A program made the position numbers and the translations under genes. Shown piece by piece: positions 16,371 to 26,392 of a stretch of 64,000 nucleotides of DNA; within the stretch, counting starts at the first letter, position 1, and every line of letters starts with the position of its first letter. The stretch covers positions 186,001-250,000 of the forward strand of contig NZ_VJWE01000013.1 in NCBI RefSeq assembly GCF_007993815.1, written 5' to 3'. The notes below the pieces were generated by a model. The model did not search any database, had not been told where the DNA came from, and was given only the letters and a program-made list of their open reading frames with translations. The DNA is from Acidovorax delafieldii (GTDB lineage: Bacteria; Pseudomonadota; Gammaproteobacteria; Burkholderiales; Burkholderiaceae_C).

Positions 16371-17897
16371 TTATGACCGCAGGGCTTGGCGCAATCCGGG
16401 GCCAACGAACCAACCAGACGCTATAACAAAGAGAGCAGCTACCACAGATAGAAGAAACGCTTGAACCTGTTTTGATCCAGAAATCGAAGAAGGCGTTGCT
16501 CCTGCAAGGCCAAGCCATTGCGTCACGGTCACCCAGGCCACCAGCATGAAAAAGGGCGACAGCAAGGCCCTCACCGGAACCCAGCGCCGCATGGCAGGAA
16601 CGCCCAGCGCGCCCCAAGCCACCACCGCAGCACCAAGGAACCCCGCGTTCAGAGCCCACATCAACTGGTGCCCCGCCGTGTAACCCATGACTCCAGCAAC
16701 GAGCACTATCGCCAGGGCGAGCGCATAGGCCAGCACTGCAAAACGCATGCGCCCTACGGTGGCCAAAATTGTCAAAGCTACTGCCAAAAGTGCTTGCGGC
16801 AACAAGCCCCAGGCACCCACACTACCCCAGGCTGCAATCTGCACCAAAGCTGAGGCTTGCATGCGCCCCCAGCCGAAGAGCACACTGGAGATAGCGGGAG
16901 CCCCCACCAACAACGCTGCTGCTGCTGCGCAGGCCAATGTCCAGGCCAATATCAGGGCGCCGCGTACGGCAGATGCCATCGCTTCCTCGTTTGAATTTTC
17001 AGAGTCGGTTTGCCTACCGTGGGCGTGGGCGATGGCGGGGAAAGCCAGCGACGCCACCAATTGGATCGCCAGAACCAACGGCAACTCCACCAGTTTCCAT
17101 GCATAGTTGAAGGTAGCAAGAGCCCCCTCACCCGCGCCAGACGCGAAGGTACGCGCCACGAAGGGCAAGGTCAGTGGCAGACCGGCCCCCAAAACCGCCC
17201 ATATCCAGATGCGCCAGCCGGGCAAAGGGCCAGGCGCGATGGAAGAAGAGGGCGGGGAGTTGCCATGGCGGTACAGCGGTCGCATGCGCCAGCCCTGCCA
17301 CAGCAGCCTCATGAAGACCGCTACCAACAGAAAGACACCCAACGTTGGCACCGCCCCTTCGCCCGTCGCAGATCCACGCGTGCTCCAAAAGACCAGCGCT
17401 GTAATCAATACACCATTGACCACCAGGTTCGCGCTATACATGCCCAGGAAGTCCCTCTCATGCTGCAGCCGCGTTGCCCACAGACCCGCCAGCATGGCGG
17501 CTGGCAAGGCAAGAGCACTCCAAACCACCGCTTGACCGACTGAGCCCTCAAGGGAAAGCGATATTCCCGGCACCAGCAGAGGCCCCAATGAAGCATGGGT
17601 CGCCGTCATCACACTTGTAAGCAGGATGCTTCCCCACAGCAGATACCTGGCCACCCGATGTTGTGTGGCATTCTGCTGCGTGGCCGACTCTCTCGCCCAA
17701 TGCGGCAGCAGAACATAGGCCAACGCACCGCTGACGAATACGCCCGCAAGCCAATCCGGCAGGGTCAACATGACGATGGCCACATCTGCCATGCCTGAGC
17801 TGCCAAAAGCAGCGGCCAATGCTGTTTCACGCAACACCCCCAATACGCGACTGACCAGCAGCAACAGCAGTGAGAGGAGGCCCGCTTTAAGAAACAT
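16371..17897 (-). CDS. MurJ/MviN-family lipid-linked oligosaccharide flippase
   Basis: 508 residues, highly hydrophobic with about 13-14 predicted membrane spans. The N-terminus ([22 protein letters not shown]) contains the family's R-x-x-G-x-x-R-E element. The MOP superfamily flips undecaprenyl-linked glycans across the inner membrane. As first gene of the glycan operon it probably exports the pseudaminic-acid oligosaccharide, taking the place of Wzx; the essential lipid II flippase murJ may instead be elsewhere. No Wzy polymerase or O-antigen ligase gene is in the window. Divergent from lysS. Confidence 0.85.
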   Translation of the reverse strand: MFLKAGLLSLLLLLVSRVLGVLRETALAAAFGSSGMADVAIVMLTLPDWLAGVFVSGALAYVLLPHWARESATQQNATQHRVARYLLWGSILLTSVMTATHASLGPLLVPGISLSLEGSVGQAVVWSALALPAAMLAGLWATRLQHERDFLGMYSANLVVNGVLITALVFWSTRGSATGEGAVPTLGVFLLVAVFMRLLWQGWRMRPLYRHGNSPPSSSIAPGPLPGWRIWIWAVLGAGLPLTLPFVARTFASGAGEGALATFNYAWKLVELPLVLAIQLVASLAFPAIAHAHGRQTDSENSNEEAMASAVRGALILAWTLACAAAAALLVGAPAISSVLFGWGRMQASALVQIAAWGSVGAWGLLPQALLAVALTILATVGRMRFAVLAYALALAIVLVAGVMGYTAGHQLMWALNAGFLGAAVVAWGALGVPAMRRWVPVRALLSPFFMLVAWVTVTQWLGLAGATPSSISGSKQVQAFLLSVVAALFVIASGWFVGPGLRQALRS

Positions 17898-18016
17898 GCG
17901 GCAAATTATCCGGGCTCAGACGGGTACAAGCACCCCACGGCACGTGCAAAAAACTAAAATCACAGGTTTTGGTTCGAATAACGCCTCTGAACGCCTCCAT
18001 TTGCGGGCGGCTCTCC
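17898..18016. other. Divergent intergenic region between glycan operon and lysS
   Basis: 119 bp between the start of the flippase gene (minus) and lysS (plus). It must hold the main promoter of the glycan operon and probably that of lysS. An A/T-rich patch around 17945-17970 (with TAAAAT at about 17955) is the only promoter-like part I see; no convincing -35/-10 pair or operator is evident on either strand. Confidence 0.4.
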
Positions 18017-19561
18017 ATGTCTGACACCACCACCACCCTCCCCCCCCAGGACGACAACCAGCTCATCGCCGAGCGCCGCGAAAAGCTCCGCGCTCTGCGC
18101 GAAGCCCAGGCCAACGGCGGTAGCGTTGCGTTCCCCAACAACTTCAAGCCCGGCCACAAGGCTGCCCAGTTGCACCTGGAACACAGCGCTGCCACGAACG
18201 AGTCTCTGGAAGCCACGCCGGTGAATGTGTCTGTAGCTGGCCGCATGATGCTCAAGCGGGTGATGGGCAAGGCCAGCTTCGCCACGATCCAGGATGGCTC
18301 GCTGGGCGAAGTGGGTGGGCGTATCCAGCTCTACGTGACCCGTGACGCTGTGGGCGAAGAGCTGTATGCGGCCTTCAAGCACTGGGATCTGGGCGACATC
18401 GTGGGTGCCGAAGGCTTGCTGATGAAGACCAAGACCGGCGAGCTGTCGGTCAAGGTGAACAGCCTGCGCCTGCTGACCAAGAGCCTGCGCCCGCTGCCCG
18501 ACAAGTTCCACGGCATGGCCGACCAGGAGCAGAAGTACCGCCAGCGCTATGTGGACCTGATCACCGATGAGCAGGCCCGCAAGCGCTTCGTGGCCCGCAG
18601 CAAGGCCGTGAGCGGCCTGCGCGAGTTCATGGTGAGCCACGGCTTCCTCGAAGTCGAAACGCCCATGCTGCACCCCATCCCGGGCGGTGCCAATGCCAAG
18701 CCGTTTGTGACGCACCACAATGCTTTGGAGCAGGAGATGTACCTGCGCATCGCGCCCGAGCTGTACCTGAAGCGCCTGATCGTGGGCGGCTTCGAGCGCG
18801 TGTTCGAGATCAACCGCAGCTACCGCAACGAAGGTATCTCGGTGCGCCACAACCCCGAGTTCACCATGATGGAGTTCTACGCGGCGTACTGGAACTACCT
18901 GGACCTGATGGACTTCACCGAGACGCTGATCCGTGAAGTGGCGCTCAAGGCCACGGGCTCGCTGCAGATGACCTACCAGGGCCGCGCGGTGGACCTGACC
19001 CAGCCGTTTGCCCGCCTGACCATCCGTGAAGCCATCTTCCAGTACACCGAGGCCGGTGCCCATGTGGACGATGCCGCCTGGCTCATCAGCGCATTGAAGA
19101 AGCTGGGCATGACCGAAGAGAAGGACAAGCTCTCGACCCGCACGCTGGCCAGCCTGCAGGTGTTGTACTTTGAAGAAACGGTGGAAGACAAGCTGTGGCA
19201 GCCCACCTTCATCATGGAACATCCCACCGAAATTTCGCCCCTGGCGCGTGCCAACGACACCCGCCCCGAGGTGACCGAGCGCTTTGAGCTGTACATCACC
19301 GGCCGCGAGTTCGGCAACGGCTTCAGCGAGCTAAACGACGCCGAAGACCAGGCCGCACGCTTCCATGCCCAGGTGGCCGCCAAAGACAGTGGCGACGACG
19401 AAGCCATGTTCTACGATCACGACTTCGTGCGCGCATTGGAGTACGGCATGCCACCCACGGGGGGTTGCGGCATTGGTATTGACCGCCTCATGATGCTGCT
19501 GACTGACAGCCCCAGCATTCGCGACGTGATTCTGTTCCCTGCGCTGCGCCGCGAGTCCTGA
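18017..19561 (+). CDS. lysS: Lysine--tRNA ligase (class II)
   Basis: 514 residues. N-terminal OB-fold anticodon-binding domain ([21 protein letters not shown]), then the class II core: motif 2 [20 protein letters not shown] and motif 3 [13 protein letters not shown]. It charges tRNA-Lys in the cytoplasm. ATG at 18017 ([13 protein letters not shown]) is preferred over the upstream GTG-type start at 17969, which would put a non-family extension ahead of the protein. The codon use is strongly GC-biased, in contrast to the preceding glycan operon. Confidence 0.96.
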   Translation: MSDTTTTLPPQDDNQLIAERREKLRALREAQANGGSVAFPNNFKPGHKAAQLHLEHSAATNESLEATPVNVSVAGRMMLKRVMGKASFATIQDGSLGEVGGRIQLYVTRDAVGEELYAAFKHWDLGDIVGAEGLLMKTKTGELSVKVNSLRLLTKSLRPLPDKFHGMADQEQKYRQRYVDLITDEQARKRFVARSKAVSGLREFMVSHGFLEVETPMLHPIPGGANAKPFVTHHNALEQEMYLRIAPELYLKRLIVGGFERVFEINRSYRNEGISVRHNPEFTMMEFYAAYWNYLDLMDFTETLIREVALKATGSLQMTYQGRAVDLTQPFARLTIREAIFQYTEAGAHVDDAAWLISALKKLGMTEEKDKLSTRTLASLQVLYFEETVEDKLWQPTFIMEHPTEISPLARANDTRPEVTERFELYITGREFGNGFSELNDAEDQAARFHAQVAAKDSGDDEAMFYDHDFVRALEYGMPPTGGCGIGIDRLMMLLTDSPSIRDVILFPALRRES

Positions 19562-19633
19562 GGCCTGATTTGCGTCGGAGGGCGGTCTGCGACTGCCCCC
19601 TCTACCGGTCACCAGGCACCAAGGAGACATACC

Positions 19634-20668
19634 GTGCCCTTCAGCTCCAGCAACGCGCCCTACCCTGCCAACGAGCCCCCGCCTTCGGGCAATGCTTTTT
19701 CGGTACTGGTGGTCGAAGACCAGGGGTCCGTGCGCGCGGCGCTGGTGGCCGAACTGCGGCGGGCGGGGGTGTCAGACATCTTCGAGGCACCCGAGGGCCC
19801 GGCTGCGCTGCATCTGTTCAAGACCCACCGGCCCGATCTGGTGCTGCTGGACATCAAGCTGCCGGGCCAGGATGGCTACTGGGTGGCGCAGCAGATGCGT
19901 GAGAGCGAGGCGGGGGACTGGACGCCCATCATCTTCCTGTCGGGCCTGGACAACGAACTGGATGTGTGGCGCGGCATTGAGGTGGGGGGCGACGACTACC
20001 TGGTCAAACCCGTCAAGCCCATCGTGCTGATGGCCAAGCTGCGCGCCATGCGGCGGTTGCTGGACATGCGCCGACGGCTGGTGTCGATGTCGGCCGAGTT
20101 GCATGTCGCCAACCAGCGGCTCAACGAGATGGTGGAAATCGATGCGCTCACGGGCCTCGTCAACCGCCGCGGGTTTGACCGCATCCTGCACAACGAGATC
20201 CTGGCCGCGCGACGCGACGGCACGCCGCTCACGCTGATGCTGTGCGATCTGGACCACTTCAAGCTTTTCAACGACGCCAGCGGCCACGTGCAAGGAGACG
20301 CCTGCCTGAAAGAGGTGGGCCGCCTGTTGCGCGAGGTCTGTGTGCGCCCCCGGGACGTGGCCTCGCGCTACGGGGGGGAAGAGTTCGCACTCATCCTGCC
20401 CAACACGCCCCGCTCCGGCGCCATGACCTTTGCACGCGCCCTGGGGCAGCTGCTCAAGGTGCGTGCCATTGCACACGCAGACTCCCCACTGGGCGACACA
20501 CTGACCCTGTCGGGTGGCATCACCACCTGCGTGCCCGACGACAGCACCAACGCCGAGAGCATGATCATGCGGGCCGACCAGGCGCTCTATGCCGCCAAGG
20601 CCCAGGGCCGCAACCGCTTCTTCAGTTTTGAAATGCAAATGGACACCGTGGAGCAATTGCGCAATTGA
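19634..20668 (+). CDS. Response regulator with GGDEF diguanylate cyclase output
   Basis: 344 residues. Receiver domain 22-140 with phospho-acceptor Asp73 (LVLLDIKLPG), acidic pair VVEDQ and Lys125 (VKPVKP); coiled linker; GGDEF domain from about 168 with active site GGEEF (247-251). The I-site RxxD (Arg238-Asp241) lies five residues before it, so product inhibition by c-di-GMP is expected. The GTG start at 19634 is supported by AAGGAGA at 19620-19626, 7 nt upstream. No cognate kinase is next to it. The following channel gene overlaps its stop. Confidence 0.92.
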   Translation: MPFSSSNAPYPANEPPPSGNAFSVLVVEDQGSVRAALVAELRRAGVSDIFEAPEGPAALHLFKTHRPDLVLLDIKLPGQDGYWVAQQMRESEAGDWTPIIFLSGLDNELDVWRGIEVGGDDYLVKPVKPIVLMAKLRAMRRLLDMRRRLVSMSAELHVANQRLNEMVEIDALTGLVNRRGFDRILHNEILAARRDGTPLTLMLCDLDHFKLFNDASGHVQGDACLKEVGRLLREVCVRPRDVASRYGGEEFALILPNTPRSGAMTFARALGQLLKVRAIAHADSPLGDTLTLSGGITTCVPDDSTNAESMIMRADQALYAAKAQGRNRFFSFEMQMDTVEQLRN

Positions 20669-21390
20669 GTTTCTTCCACTTCTTCTCGTTCGACGCGACC
20701 GAACGCAACGCCCGTACCGCCGTCTCCCGCATGCAAGTTCTGAAAACCCGACTGCCCGAGTGGATGCAGGACTGGCTTGAGGTCATCATCCCTGGATCGC
20801 AGATCCTGCTGATTCTGTTTGTCGCCTGGCTGTTGCAGCGCACACTGAGGCGCCTGGTGCGCCGTGCCAGCGCCCACTACCAGTTGCCCAATGAACTGCT
20901 GGTGCCCATCAACGGCCTGATCCGCTGGCTCATCATTGCCAGCGCCGTGCTGCTGGTGCTGGAGCGCATGGGGGTGTCCGCCACGGTGCTCTGGACCGCC
21001 TTCACCGGTTTTGCCACTGTGGGTGCCGTCGCGTTCTTCGCAGCCTGGAGCGTGCTGTCCAACCTGTTTTGTGCGCTGCTGATCTTCACCGTGCGGCCCT
21101 TCAAGATCGGCGACTACATCGAGGTGCTGGACACCGCAGAGAAGCCTGGCGCCAAGGGGCGCGTGGTGGACATCAACCTGCTTTACACCACGCTGGAAGA
21201 CCACGGGGCAGCCACCGGTCACACGGCCTGGCTGCAGATTCCGAATGCGCTGGTGTTCCAGCGCGTGGTGCGCAGGTTTCAGGGGGTACCGCCGCCCCCT
21301 GCCCCGCCTGCGACCACTGCGGATGCGATAGCCAATGCCTCACCGGCCGCACCGACACCTGTGACGCCAGGGCCCTTCAACACGCCCTAG
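20665..21390 (+). CDS. Small MscS-family mechanosensitive ion channel
   Basis: 241 residues with a TTG start at 20665 overlapping the previous stop, or 219 residues from ATG 20731 (MQVLKTRLPEW); the N-terminal stretch before that ATG looks coding, so I kept the longer form with doubt. Three hydrophobic segments (residues about 47-62, 88-106, 115-150) are followed by the MscS beta domain (RPFKIGDYIEVL). The third segment is Gly/Ala-rich (FATVGAVAFFAAW) as in MscS TM3. It releases osmolytes on membrane tension. The tail is Pro/Ala-rich and not conserved. Confidence 0.85.
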   Translation: MSFFHFFSFDATERNARTAVSRMQVLKTRLPEWMQDWLEVIIPGSQILLILFVAWLLQRTLRRLVRRASAHYQLPNELLVPINGLIRWLIIASAVLLVLERMGVSATVLWTAFTGFATVGAVAFFAAWSVLSNLFCALLIFTVRPFKIGDYIEVLDTAEKPGAKGRVVDINLLYTTLEDHGAATGHTAWLQIPNALVFQRVVRRFQGVPPPPAPPATTADAIANASPAAPTPVTPGPFNTP

Positions 21391-21451
21391 CGGGTAACAC
21401 ACTCGGCACCGCAAGGGGTGGCGCCGTACCGGACACACCACCACGCGCAGG

Positions 21452-22543
21452 TCAAGGCAACAGGTCCAGCGCCTGCAGGTAGGCAGGCTGGTACATCAGT
21501 TCATCCCAGGCTTGCGGCAGGGTTTCGGGCAGCAGCGCCAGGCGGCGGGATTCGCTGTCCACACTGGGTTGCCAGCGCCCCTGGTTGCGGGCGTTGTCGA
21601 GGCCCGTGATGAGTTCGTCCACCGCCTTGCCATCGCCCACGCTCTGGTTGCACAGCAGCACCAGGTCGCAACCCGCTTCCAACGCCGCCACGGCGGCATC
21701 GGTGTAGCTGACCACCTGGCCGTCCAGGCGGCGGGCACCTTCCATGCTGAGGTCGTCGCTGAAGATCGCGCCATCAAAACGCATCTCTCGGCGCAGGATG
21801 TCTTGCAGCCAGCGCTGCGAGAAACCGGCGGGGCGGTTGTCCACCTTGGGGTAGATCACATGGGCCGGCATCACACTGGTGAGCGTGCTGCTGAGCCAGG
21901 GGTAAGGCGCCGCATCGTCGGCCAGGATGGCCTTGAGGCTGCGCTTGTCTACAGGTACCTCGGTGTGCGAGTCCGCCTTGACAAAGCCGTGGCCAGGGAA
22001 GTGCTTGCCGCAGTTGGCCATGCCCGCCTGCAGCAGGCCGTGCATGAGGCTCTTGGCCAGCAGCGCCACCACACGGGGGTCGCGGTGGAAAGACCGGTCT
22101 CCGATCACTCCGCTTTCGCCCCAATCCAGGTCGAGCACGGGCGTGAAGCTGAAGTCCACACCGCAGGCGCGCAATTCGGTACCCAGCACATAACCCGCCG
22201 CCGTGGCCGCATTGGTGGCGCGCAGGGCGCCGCTGCCGGGCACAGCCTTGGCGCCCTTGCCGTCATCCATCCACATCTCCCCCAGCGCACGCATGGGCGG
22301 CAGGTGGGTGAAACCATCGGTGCGAAAACGCTGCACGCGGCCGCCTTCGTGGTCCACACAGATCAACAGGTCGTCGCGCACGGCCTTGATGCTGCTGGTG
22401 AGCTGCAGCAGCTGTGCGCGGTTTTCCCAGTTGCGGGCAAACAGGATGACACCACCCGTGAGTGGGTGCGCCAGGCGGCGGCGGTCATCGGCATTGAGGG
22501 TGGTGCCAGCGACGTCGAGGATCAGGGGTGCGTGTTCAGTCAT
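21452..22543 (-). CDS. nagZ: Beta-N-acetylhexosaminidase NagZ (GH3)
   Basis: 363 residues. Releases GlcNAc from 1,6-anhydro-MurNAc muropeptides in the cytoplasmic peptidoglycan recycling path. GH3 barrel with DHEGGRVQRF, GKHFPGHGFVKADSHTEVP (the mobile loop with the His-Asp pair) and AIFSDDLSMEGA carrying the catalytic Asp. ATG 22543 (MTEHAPLIL) matches the family start; a TTG 12 nt upstream is less likely. Last gene of the recO-pdxJ-acpS-nagZ run. Converges with the mscS-like gene. Confidence 0.95.
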   Translation of the reverse strand: MTEHAPLILDVAGTTLNADDRRRLAHPLTGGVILFARNWENRAQLLQLTSSIKAVRDDLLICVDHEGGRVQRFRTDGFTHLPPMRALGEMWMDDGKGAKAVPGSGALRATNAATAAGYVLGTELRACGVDFSFTPVLDLDWGESGVIGDRSFHRDPRVVALLAKSLMHGLLQAGMANCGKHFPGHGFVKADSHTEVPVDKRSLKAILADDAAPYPWLSSTLTSVMPAHVIYPKVDNRPAGFSQRWLQDILRREMRFDGAIFSDDLSMEGARRLDGQVVSYTDAAVAALEAGCDLVLLCNQSVGDGKAVDELITGLDNARNQGRWQPSVDSESRRLALLPETLPQAWDELMYQPAYLQALDLLP

Positions 22544-22560
22544 GGGACGTTTCAAGGGTC

Positions 22561-22606
22561 AATTGCTACTCAATTGATAGCTATCAGCACATATGAATCA
22601 TGCGCT
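22561..22606 (-). repeat. Dispersed intergenic repeat, copy A
   Basis: On the minus strand it reads gaagcgc ... gatagctatcaattgagtagc, sharing the order AGCGC - spacer - AGCTATCAA - AGTAGC with copies at 23033-23079 and 51775-51824. It fills the acpS-nagZ gap almost exactly. I recall elements of this kind being common between genes in Comamonadaceae. Copies are diverged, so this is by-eye similarity only. Confidence 0.45.
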
Positions 22607-23014
22607 TCAAGGTAATTTGGTTTGGATTTTTTCTACCACACAGAAGCTGGCGGCGTAGTCGGTTTCGTCGGTCACGCTCAGGTGCGCCTGCAAGCCTTGG
22701 GCCTCAAACCATTCCTTGAGCGCGCCGTGTAGCACGATGACAGGCTGGCCGCTGCGTAGCTTGGCGACCTCGCAATGGCGCCAGGTCATCGGCATGCGCA
22801 TGCCCAGACCGATCGCCTTGCTGAAAGCCTCCTTGGCCGAGAACCGGGTGGCAAGGTAGCGCAAACCCCGGTCGGGCCAGCGCGCGCTGCGTTCACGCCA
22901 GGTGGCCAGTTCGCCCTCGGCCAGCACCTTTTCAGCAAAGCGATCGCCGTGGCGCGCCAGGCTGGCCGCGATGCGGCGCACGTCGCAGATGTCGGTGCCG
23001 ATGCCGTAGATCAT
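22607..23014 (-). CDS. acpS: Holo-[acyl-carrier-protein] synthase
   Basis: 135 residues. Transfers 4'-phosphopantetheine from CoA to the serine of acyl carrier protein. Signature [12 protein letters not shown] at the N-terminus (metal-binding Asp) and [15 protein letters not shown] with the Glu/Lys of the active site. In Comamonadaceae as elsewhere it follows pdxJ. Its substrate acpP is in the same window at 36044. Both flanking gaps hold copies of the short dispersed repeat. Confidence 0.95.
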   Translation of the reverse strand: MIYGIGTDICDVRRIAASLARHGDRFAEKVLAEGELATWRERSARWPDRGLRYLATRFSAKEAFSKAIGLGMRMPMTWRHCEVAKLRSGQPVIVLHGALKEWFEAQGLQAHLSVTDETDYAASFCVVEKIQTKLP

Positions 23015-23032
23015 GAAATTTCAATCAAAATG

Positions 23033-23079
23033 GCTAGAAGCGCTAGTGAAACATGCTTCTGCAGCTATCAAATCAGGAG
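23033..23079 (+). repeat. Dispersed intergenic repeat, copy B
   Basis: Plus-strand reading gaagcgctagtgaaacatg, then cttctgcagctatcaaatca. It matches copies A and C in the AGCGCTAGT block and the GCAGCTATCAAA block. It lies between acpS and pdxJ and supplies the last codon and stop of pdxJ on the minus strand. Confidence 0.45.
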
Positions 23080-23855
23080 TTCCCAGCGCCCAAAAAGCCC
23101 TGGGCAATGCAGTCCAGGTACGCCTGCACGGTTGCGGCGTAGCCCAGCTCCAGCGCATCAGCAATCAGCGCATGGCCAATCGAGACCTCCAGAACGCCCG
23201 GCACTTCGCGCACAAAAGCCGCAAGGTTGTCCCGGTTGAGGTCATGGCCAGCGTTGACGCCCAATCCGACGTCCAGCGCGGCCTGGGCGGCTGCGGCATA
23301 GCGTTTGAGCTCGGCCGCCTGCTGCGCCGAGCCCCAGGCGGCGGCATAGGGCTCGGTGTACAGCTCCACCCGGTCGGCTCCCACGGCCTTGGCCGCTGCC
23401 ATTTGCTCGGGGACCGGGTCCATGAAGAGGCTCACGCGCACACCCAGTGCCTTGCATTCAGCCACCAGCGGCGCCAGGCGCTCGGCATCTTGCGGAAAGC
23501 TCCAGCCGTGGTCGCTGGTGAACTGGTCCTCGCTGTCGGGCACAAAAGTCGCCTGCTGGGGGCGCACCTGGCGAATGAAGTCCATCAGGTTCTGCGACGG
23601 GTTGCCCTCGATGTTGTATTCGCGGTCGGGCCATGCCTTCATCAGGGTTGCCAGCTCATGCACGTCCTGGCTGCGGATGTGGCGTTCGTCGGGCCGGGGG
23701 TGCACCGTGATGCCCTGCGCACCCGCTTGCAGGCACAACTCGGCCGCGCGGGTGACGCTGGGAATGCCCAGGTGTCGCGTGTTGCGCACCAAGGCCACCT
23801 TGTTGACATTGACGGACAAGGCGGTGCGCAGGGGAGAGTGAGAGGATGGATTCAT
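23073..23855 (-). CDS. pdxJ: Pyridoxine 5'-phosphate synthase
   Basis: 260 residues. Condenses 1-deoxyxylulose 5-phosphate with aminoacetone phosphate to pyridoxine 5'-phosphate. TIM barrel with [28 protein letters not shown] (active-site His/Arg), YNIEGNPS with catalytic Glu, and LGVNAGHDL near the C-terminus. The start overlaps the recO stop by 4 nt (ATGA), the usual coupling of this pair. Confidence 0.96.
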   Translation of the reverse strand: MNPSSHSPLRTALSVNVNKVALVRNTRHLGIPSVTRAAELCLQAGAQGITVHPRPDERHIRSQDVHELATLMKAWPDREYNIEGNPSQNLMDFIRQVRPQQATFVPDSEDQFTSDHGWSFPQDAERLAPLVAECKALGVRVSLFMDPVPEQMAAAKAVGADRVELYTEPYAAAWGSAQQAAELKRYAAAAQAALDVGLGVNAGHDLNRDNLAAFVREVPGVLEVSIGHALIADALELGYAATVQAYLDCIAQGFLGAGNS

Positions 23856-24616
23856 AGGGCCTGCAAATCAATCATGAGCTGGCGGGTGCGCAGCGTCGGG
23901 CTGCCGCAATGGTATTGCAGCAGGGCACGCAGCTGCGGCTTGAGTTCAGTCGCCACGGGGGCACATGCGCGCAAGGTGGCGGTGTAGCTGGCCACGTCAT
24001 CCAGGCCATGCTGCAGGGCCCGCCACTGGCTGCCCAGCAGGCCTGCGCGGTCCGCTGCCGACGCGGCACGCAAGCCGCCTTCGGGCACCAGGGTGTAGCG
24101 GGTGCCCGGCTCCAGGGGGGCGAAGGTCATGGTCTGCACGTCCAGTCCCGGCAAGAGGCCGATCTCGCGCAGGAGCAGCAGCTCAAAACTGCGCAGCACC
24201 GCCTCGAGCGCATCGCCATGCTCACTGGCCAGCACGCGCACCACTCCTGCATAGGCATCAAACAATGCCGGGTGCGGGTCTGCCCTCGCCAGCAGGCGCA
24301 GCAGCAGTTCATTGAGGTACATGCCCGACAGCAAGGCATCTCCCGTGGGCATCACATGCCCCCCCACCCATTCGGCGCCCTTGAGCGTGTGGATGTCCGC
24401 ATGGCCATCGCCCGTGAGCGTGTAGGTCACCAGCAAGGGCTGCAGCGGCAGCAGCACCGGGCGGAAGTTGGAGCTGGGCTTCTTGGCCCCTTTGGCCACG
24501 AGTGCGGTCCGCCCTTGCTGGCGGCAGAAGACTTCCAGGATCAGGCTGGATTCGCTCCAGTCGTAGCTGTGCAGCACGAACGCAGGTTCATCAGAAATGC
24601 GCTTGGCTACGGCCAC
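23852..24616 (-). CDS. recO: DNA repair protein RecO
   Basis: 254 residues. Partner of RecR in loading RecA at SSB-coated gaps. N-terminal OB fold with [24 protein letters not shown] and [12 protein letters not shown], then the helical domain with [23 protein letters not shown]. The start appears to be GTG at 24616 (MAVAKRIS). The zinc-binding cysteines seen in some RecO proteins are not conserved here. Between era and pdxJ as in most proteobacteria; 91 bp separate it from era. Confidence 0.93.
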   Translation of the reverse strand: MAVAKRISDEPAFVLHSYDWSESSLILEVFCRQQGRTALVAKGAKKPSSNFRPVLLPLQPLLVTYTLTGDGHADIHTLKGAEWVGGHVMPTGDALLSGMYLNELLLRLLARADPHPALFDAYAGVVRVLASEHGDALEAVLRSFELLLLREIGLLPGLDVQTMTFAPLEPGTRYTLVPEGGLRAASAADRAGLLGSQWRALQHGLDDVASYTATLRACAPVATELKPQLRALLQYHCGSPTLRTRQLMIDLQAL

Positions 24617-24707
24617 GGTGCTGCGGGGATGAATGGTACGGAGGGATCGCCCGTGACGCCTGCTGCGGGGTGTGCGCGCAGGAAGACGGGGAAGTCAGCT
24701 TTCGGGG

Positions 24708-25712
24708 TTATTCGTAGCCGAAGGAGCGGACCCGGGCTTCGTCATCGGCCCAGCCGGAGCGGACCTTGACCCACAGCTCCAGGAACACCTTGGCGTCCAT
24801 GAGCTTTTCCAGCTCCTGGCGGGCCTCGGTGCCAATGCGCTTCAGGCGCTCGCCCTTGTCGCCAATGACCATCATCTTGTGGTTGTCACGCTCCACCACG
24901 ATGGTGGCGGCAATCTTGACCAGGCGTTTGTGCTGCTTGCTCTTTTCCTCATCGAACTTGTCGATGACCACGGTCGAGGTGTAGGGCAGTTCGTCGCCCG
25001 TGAAGCGAAACAGCTTCTCGCGCACGGTTTCAGAGGCCAGGAACTTCTCGCTGCGGTCGGTCAGTTCATCCTCGCCATACCACCAGGCCTGCTCGGGCAG
25101 GTATTTGGCGCAGATGCCAAACAAACGCTCGATGTCGCCCTTGTTCTTGGCCGACATGGGCACGAACTCGGCAAACGGGTGGCGCTCCTGCATGCTCTTG
25201 AGCCAGGGAGCCAGCTCGGCACGGCGGTGCACCATGTCCAGCTTGTTGGCCACCAGCAGCGTGGGAATGCCCGGCTTGAACAGCGAAAGCACCTTGGCAT
25301 CCGCCAGCGTGAAGTTGCCGGCTTCCACCACAAAAAGGATCAGGTCCACGTCGCCAATCGCGCCCATCACAGTCTTGTTCAGCGACTTGTTGAGTGCGGT
25401 GGCGTGCCGGGTCTGGAAGCCAGGGGTGTCCACAAAAATGAACTGCGTCTGGTCCAGGGTGCGAATGCCCGTGATGCGGTGGCGCGTGGTCTGCGCCTTG
25501 CGCGAGGTGATGCTGATCTTTTGCCCCACCAGGGCATTGAGCAGGGTGGACTTGCCCACGTTGGGCTTGCCAACAATGGCGATCACACCACAGCGTTGGC
25601 CGGGCACAGCCGCCGGAGCCCCCGCAGCAGCCAGCATGGCTTCCAGATCGTTTTGCACCGGGGCGCTTTCAGCACCCTGGTCAGGAGCTACATCTTTGGT
25701 AGCGTCATTCAT
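24708..25712 (-). CDS. era: GTPase Era
   Basis: 334 residues. Binds the 3' end of 16S rRNA and acts in 30S assembly. G motifs: [12 protein letters not shown] (G1), RHRI...T (G2), DTPGFQ (G3), NKLDMV (G4) and SAKNKGD (G5); C-terminal KH domain with [13 protein letters not shown] and [15 protein letters not shown] 25712 overlaps the rnc stop by 4 nt. The protein is about 30 residues longer at the N-terminus than typical Era; part of this extension (codons for ATKDVAPDQ) reads like a repeat remnant (see findings). Confidence 0.95.
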   Translation of the reverse strand: MNDATKDVAPDQGAESAPVQNDLEAMLAAAGAPAAVPGQRCGVIAIVGKPNVGKSTLLNALVGQKISITSRKAQTTRHRITGIRTLDQTQFIFVDTPGFQTRHATALNKSLNKTVMGAIGDVDLILFVVEAGNFTLADAKVLSLFKPGIPTLLVANKLDMVHRRAELAPWLKSMQERHPFAEFVPMSAKNKGDIERLFGICAKYLPEQAWWYGEDELTDRSEKFLASETVREKLFRFTGDELPYTSTVVIDKFDEEKSKQHKRLVKIAATIVVERDNHKMMVIGDKGERLKRIGTEARQELEKLMDAKVFLELWVKVRSGWADDEARVRSFGYE

Positions 25713-26392
25713 AAATTCTTTGCTTTCAATGTGGCCAGCATGGCCGCGGCGGCGGCTTGCTCGCCTGCCCTGCGGGAACCGCCGATGCCACGCTCGGTCA
25801 GGCCCAGTTCGGGAATATCGCACTCGACGTCAAAGGTCTGGCGGTGGGCCGCACCCACCGTCGCGACCACCTTGTACTGCGGCAGCCTCATTTTGCGGCC
25901 CTGGAGCCACTCCTGCAACGCGGTTTTGGCGTCCTTGGATGCTGCCTGCATCTGCGGGTTGATCTCCACGCCCTGGAAAAGACGGTGCACCAGCGCTTCT
26001 GCGCTGGCGTAACCGGCATCCAGATACACCGCGCCAATCAGGGCCTCCAACGCGTCCGCCAGGATGGAGGGGCGCTGCTGCCCCCCTGATTTCGCCTCCC
26101 CCTCTCCGAGGCGCAGTACCTCTGAGACTTTGAGTCGCACCGCCAACTGGTGCAACGTGTCCTGCTTGACCAGATTGGCCCGCACCCGCGACAAGTCACC
26201 CTCGGGCAAGGCAGACAAACGCTGGTACAGCAGGCTGGCCACCGCCAGGTTCAAAACCGAGTCGCCGAGAAATTCAAGCCGCTCGTTATGGTCCGCAGAG
26301 AAACTGCGGTGTGTGGTGGCACGCTGGAGCAGCGAAGGATCGGCAAACACATGCTGCAGGCGATCCTGCAGAGCTAAAAGACCGGGCTGCAC
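25709..26392 (-). CDS. rnc: Ribonuclease III
   Basis: 227 residues. Double-strand-specific endonuclease for rRNA and mRNA processing. Signature [17 protein letters not shown] with the catalytic Glu/Asp, [17 protein letters not shown], and a C-terminal dsRNA-binding domain ([19 protein letters not shown] ... [15 protein letters not shown]). GTG start at 26392 abuts the TAG stop of the DUF4845 gene with no gap, so translation is coupled. Confidence 0.95.
   Translation of the reverse strand: MQPGLLALQDRLQHVFADPSLLQRATTHRSFSADHNERLEFLGDSVLNLAVASLLYQRLSALPEGDLSRVRANLVKQDTLHQLAVRLKVSEVLRLGEGEAKSGGQQRPSILADALEALIGAVYLDAGYASAEALVHRLFQGVEINPQMQAASKDAKTALQEWLQGRKMRLPQYKVVATVGAAHRQTFDVECDIPELGLTERGIGGSRRAGEQAAAAAMLATLKAKNL

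Noticed and set aside
17960-19222. 420-codon open frame on the minus strand across lysS
   Set aside because: Antisense shadow of lysS; composition is typical of reverse-complement GC-rich codons.
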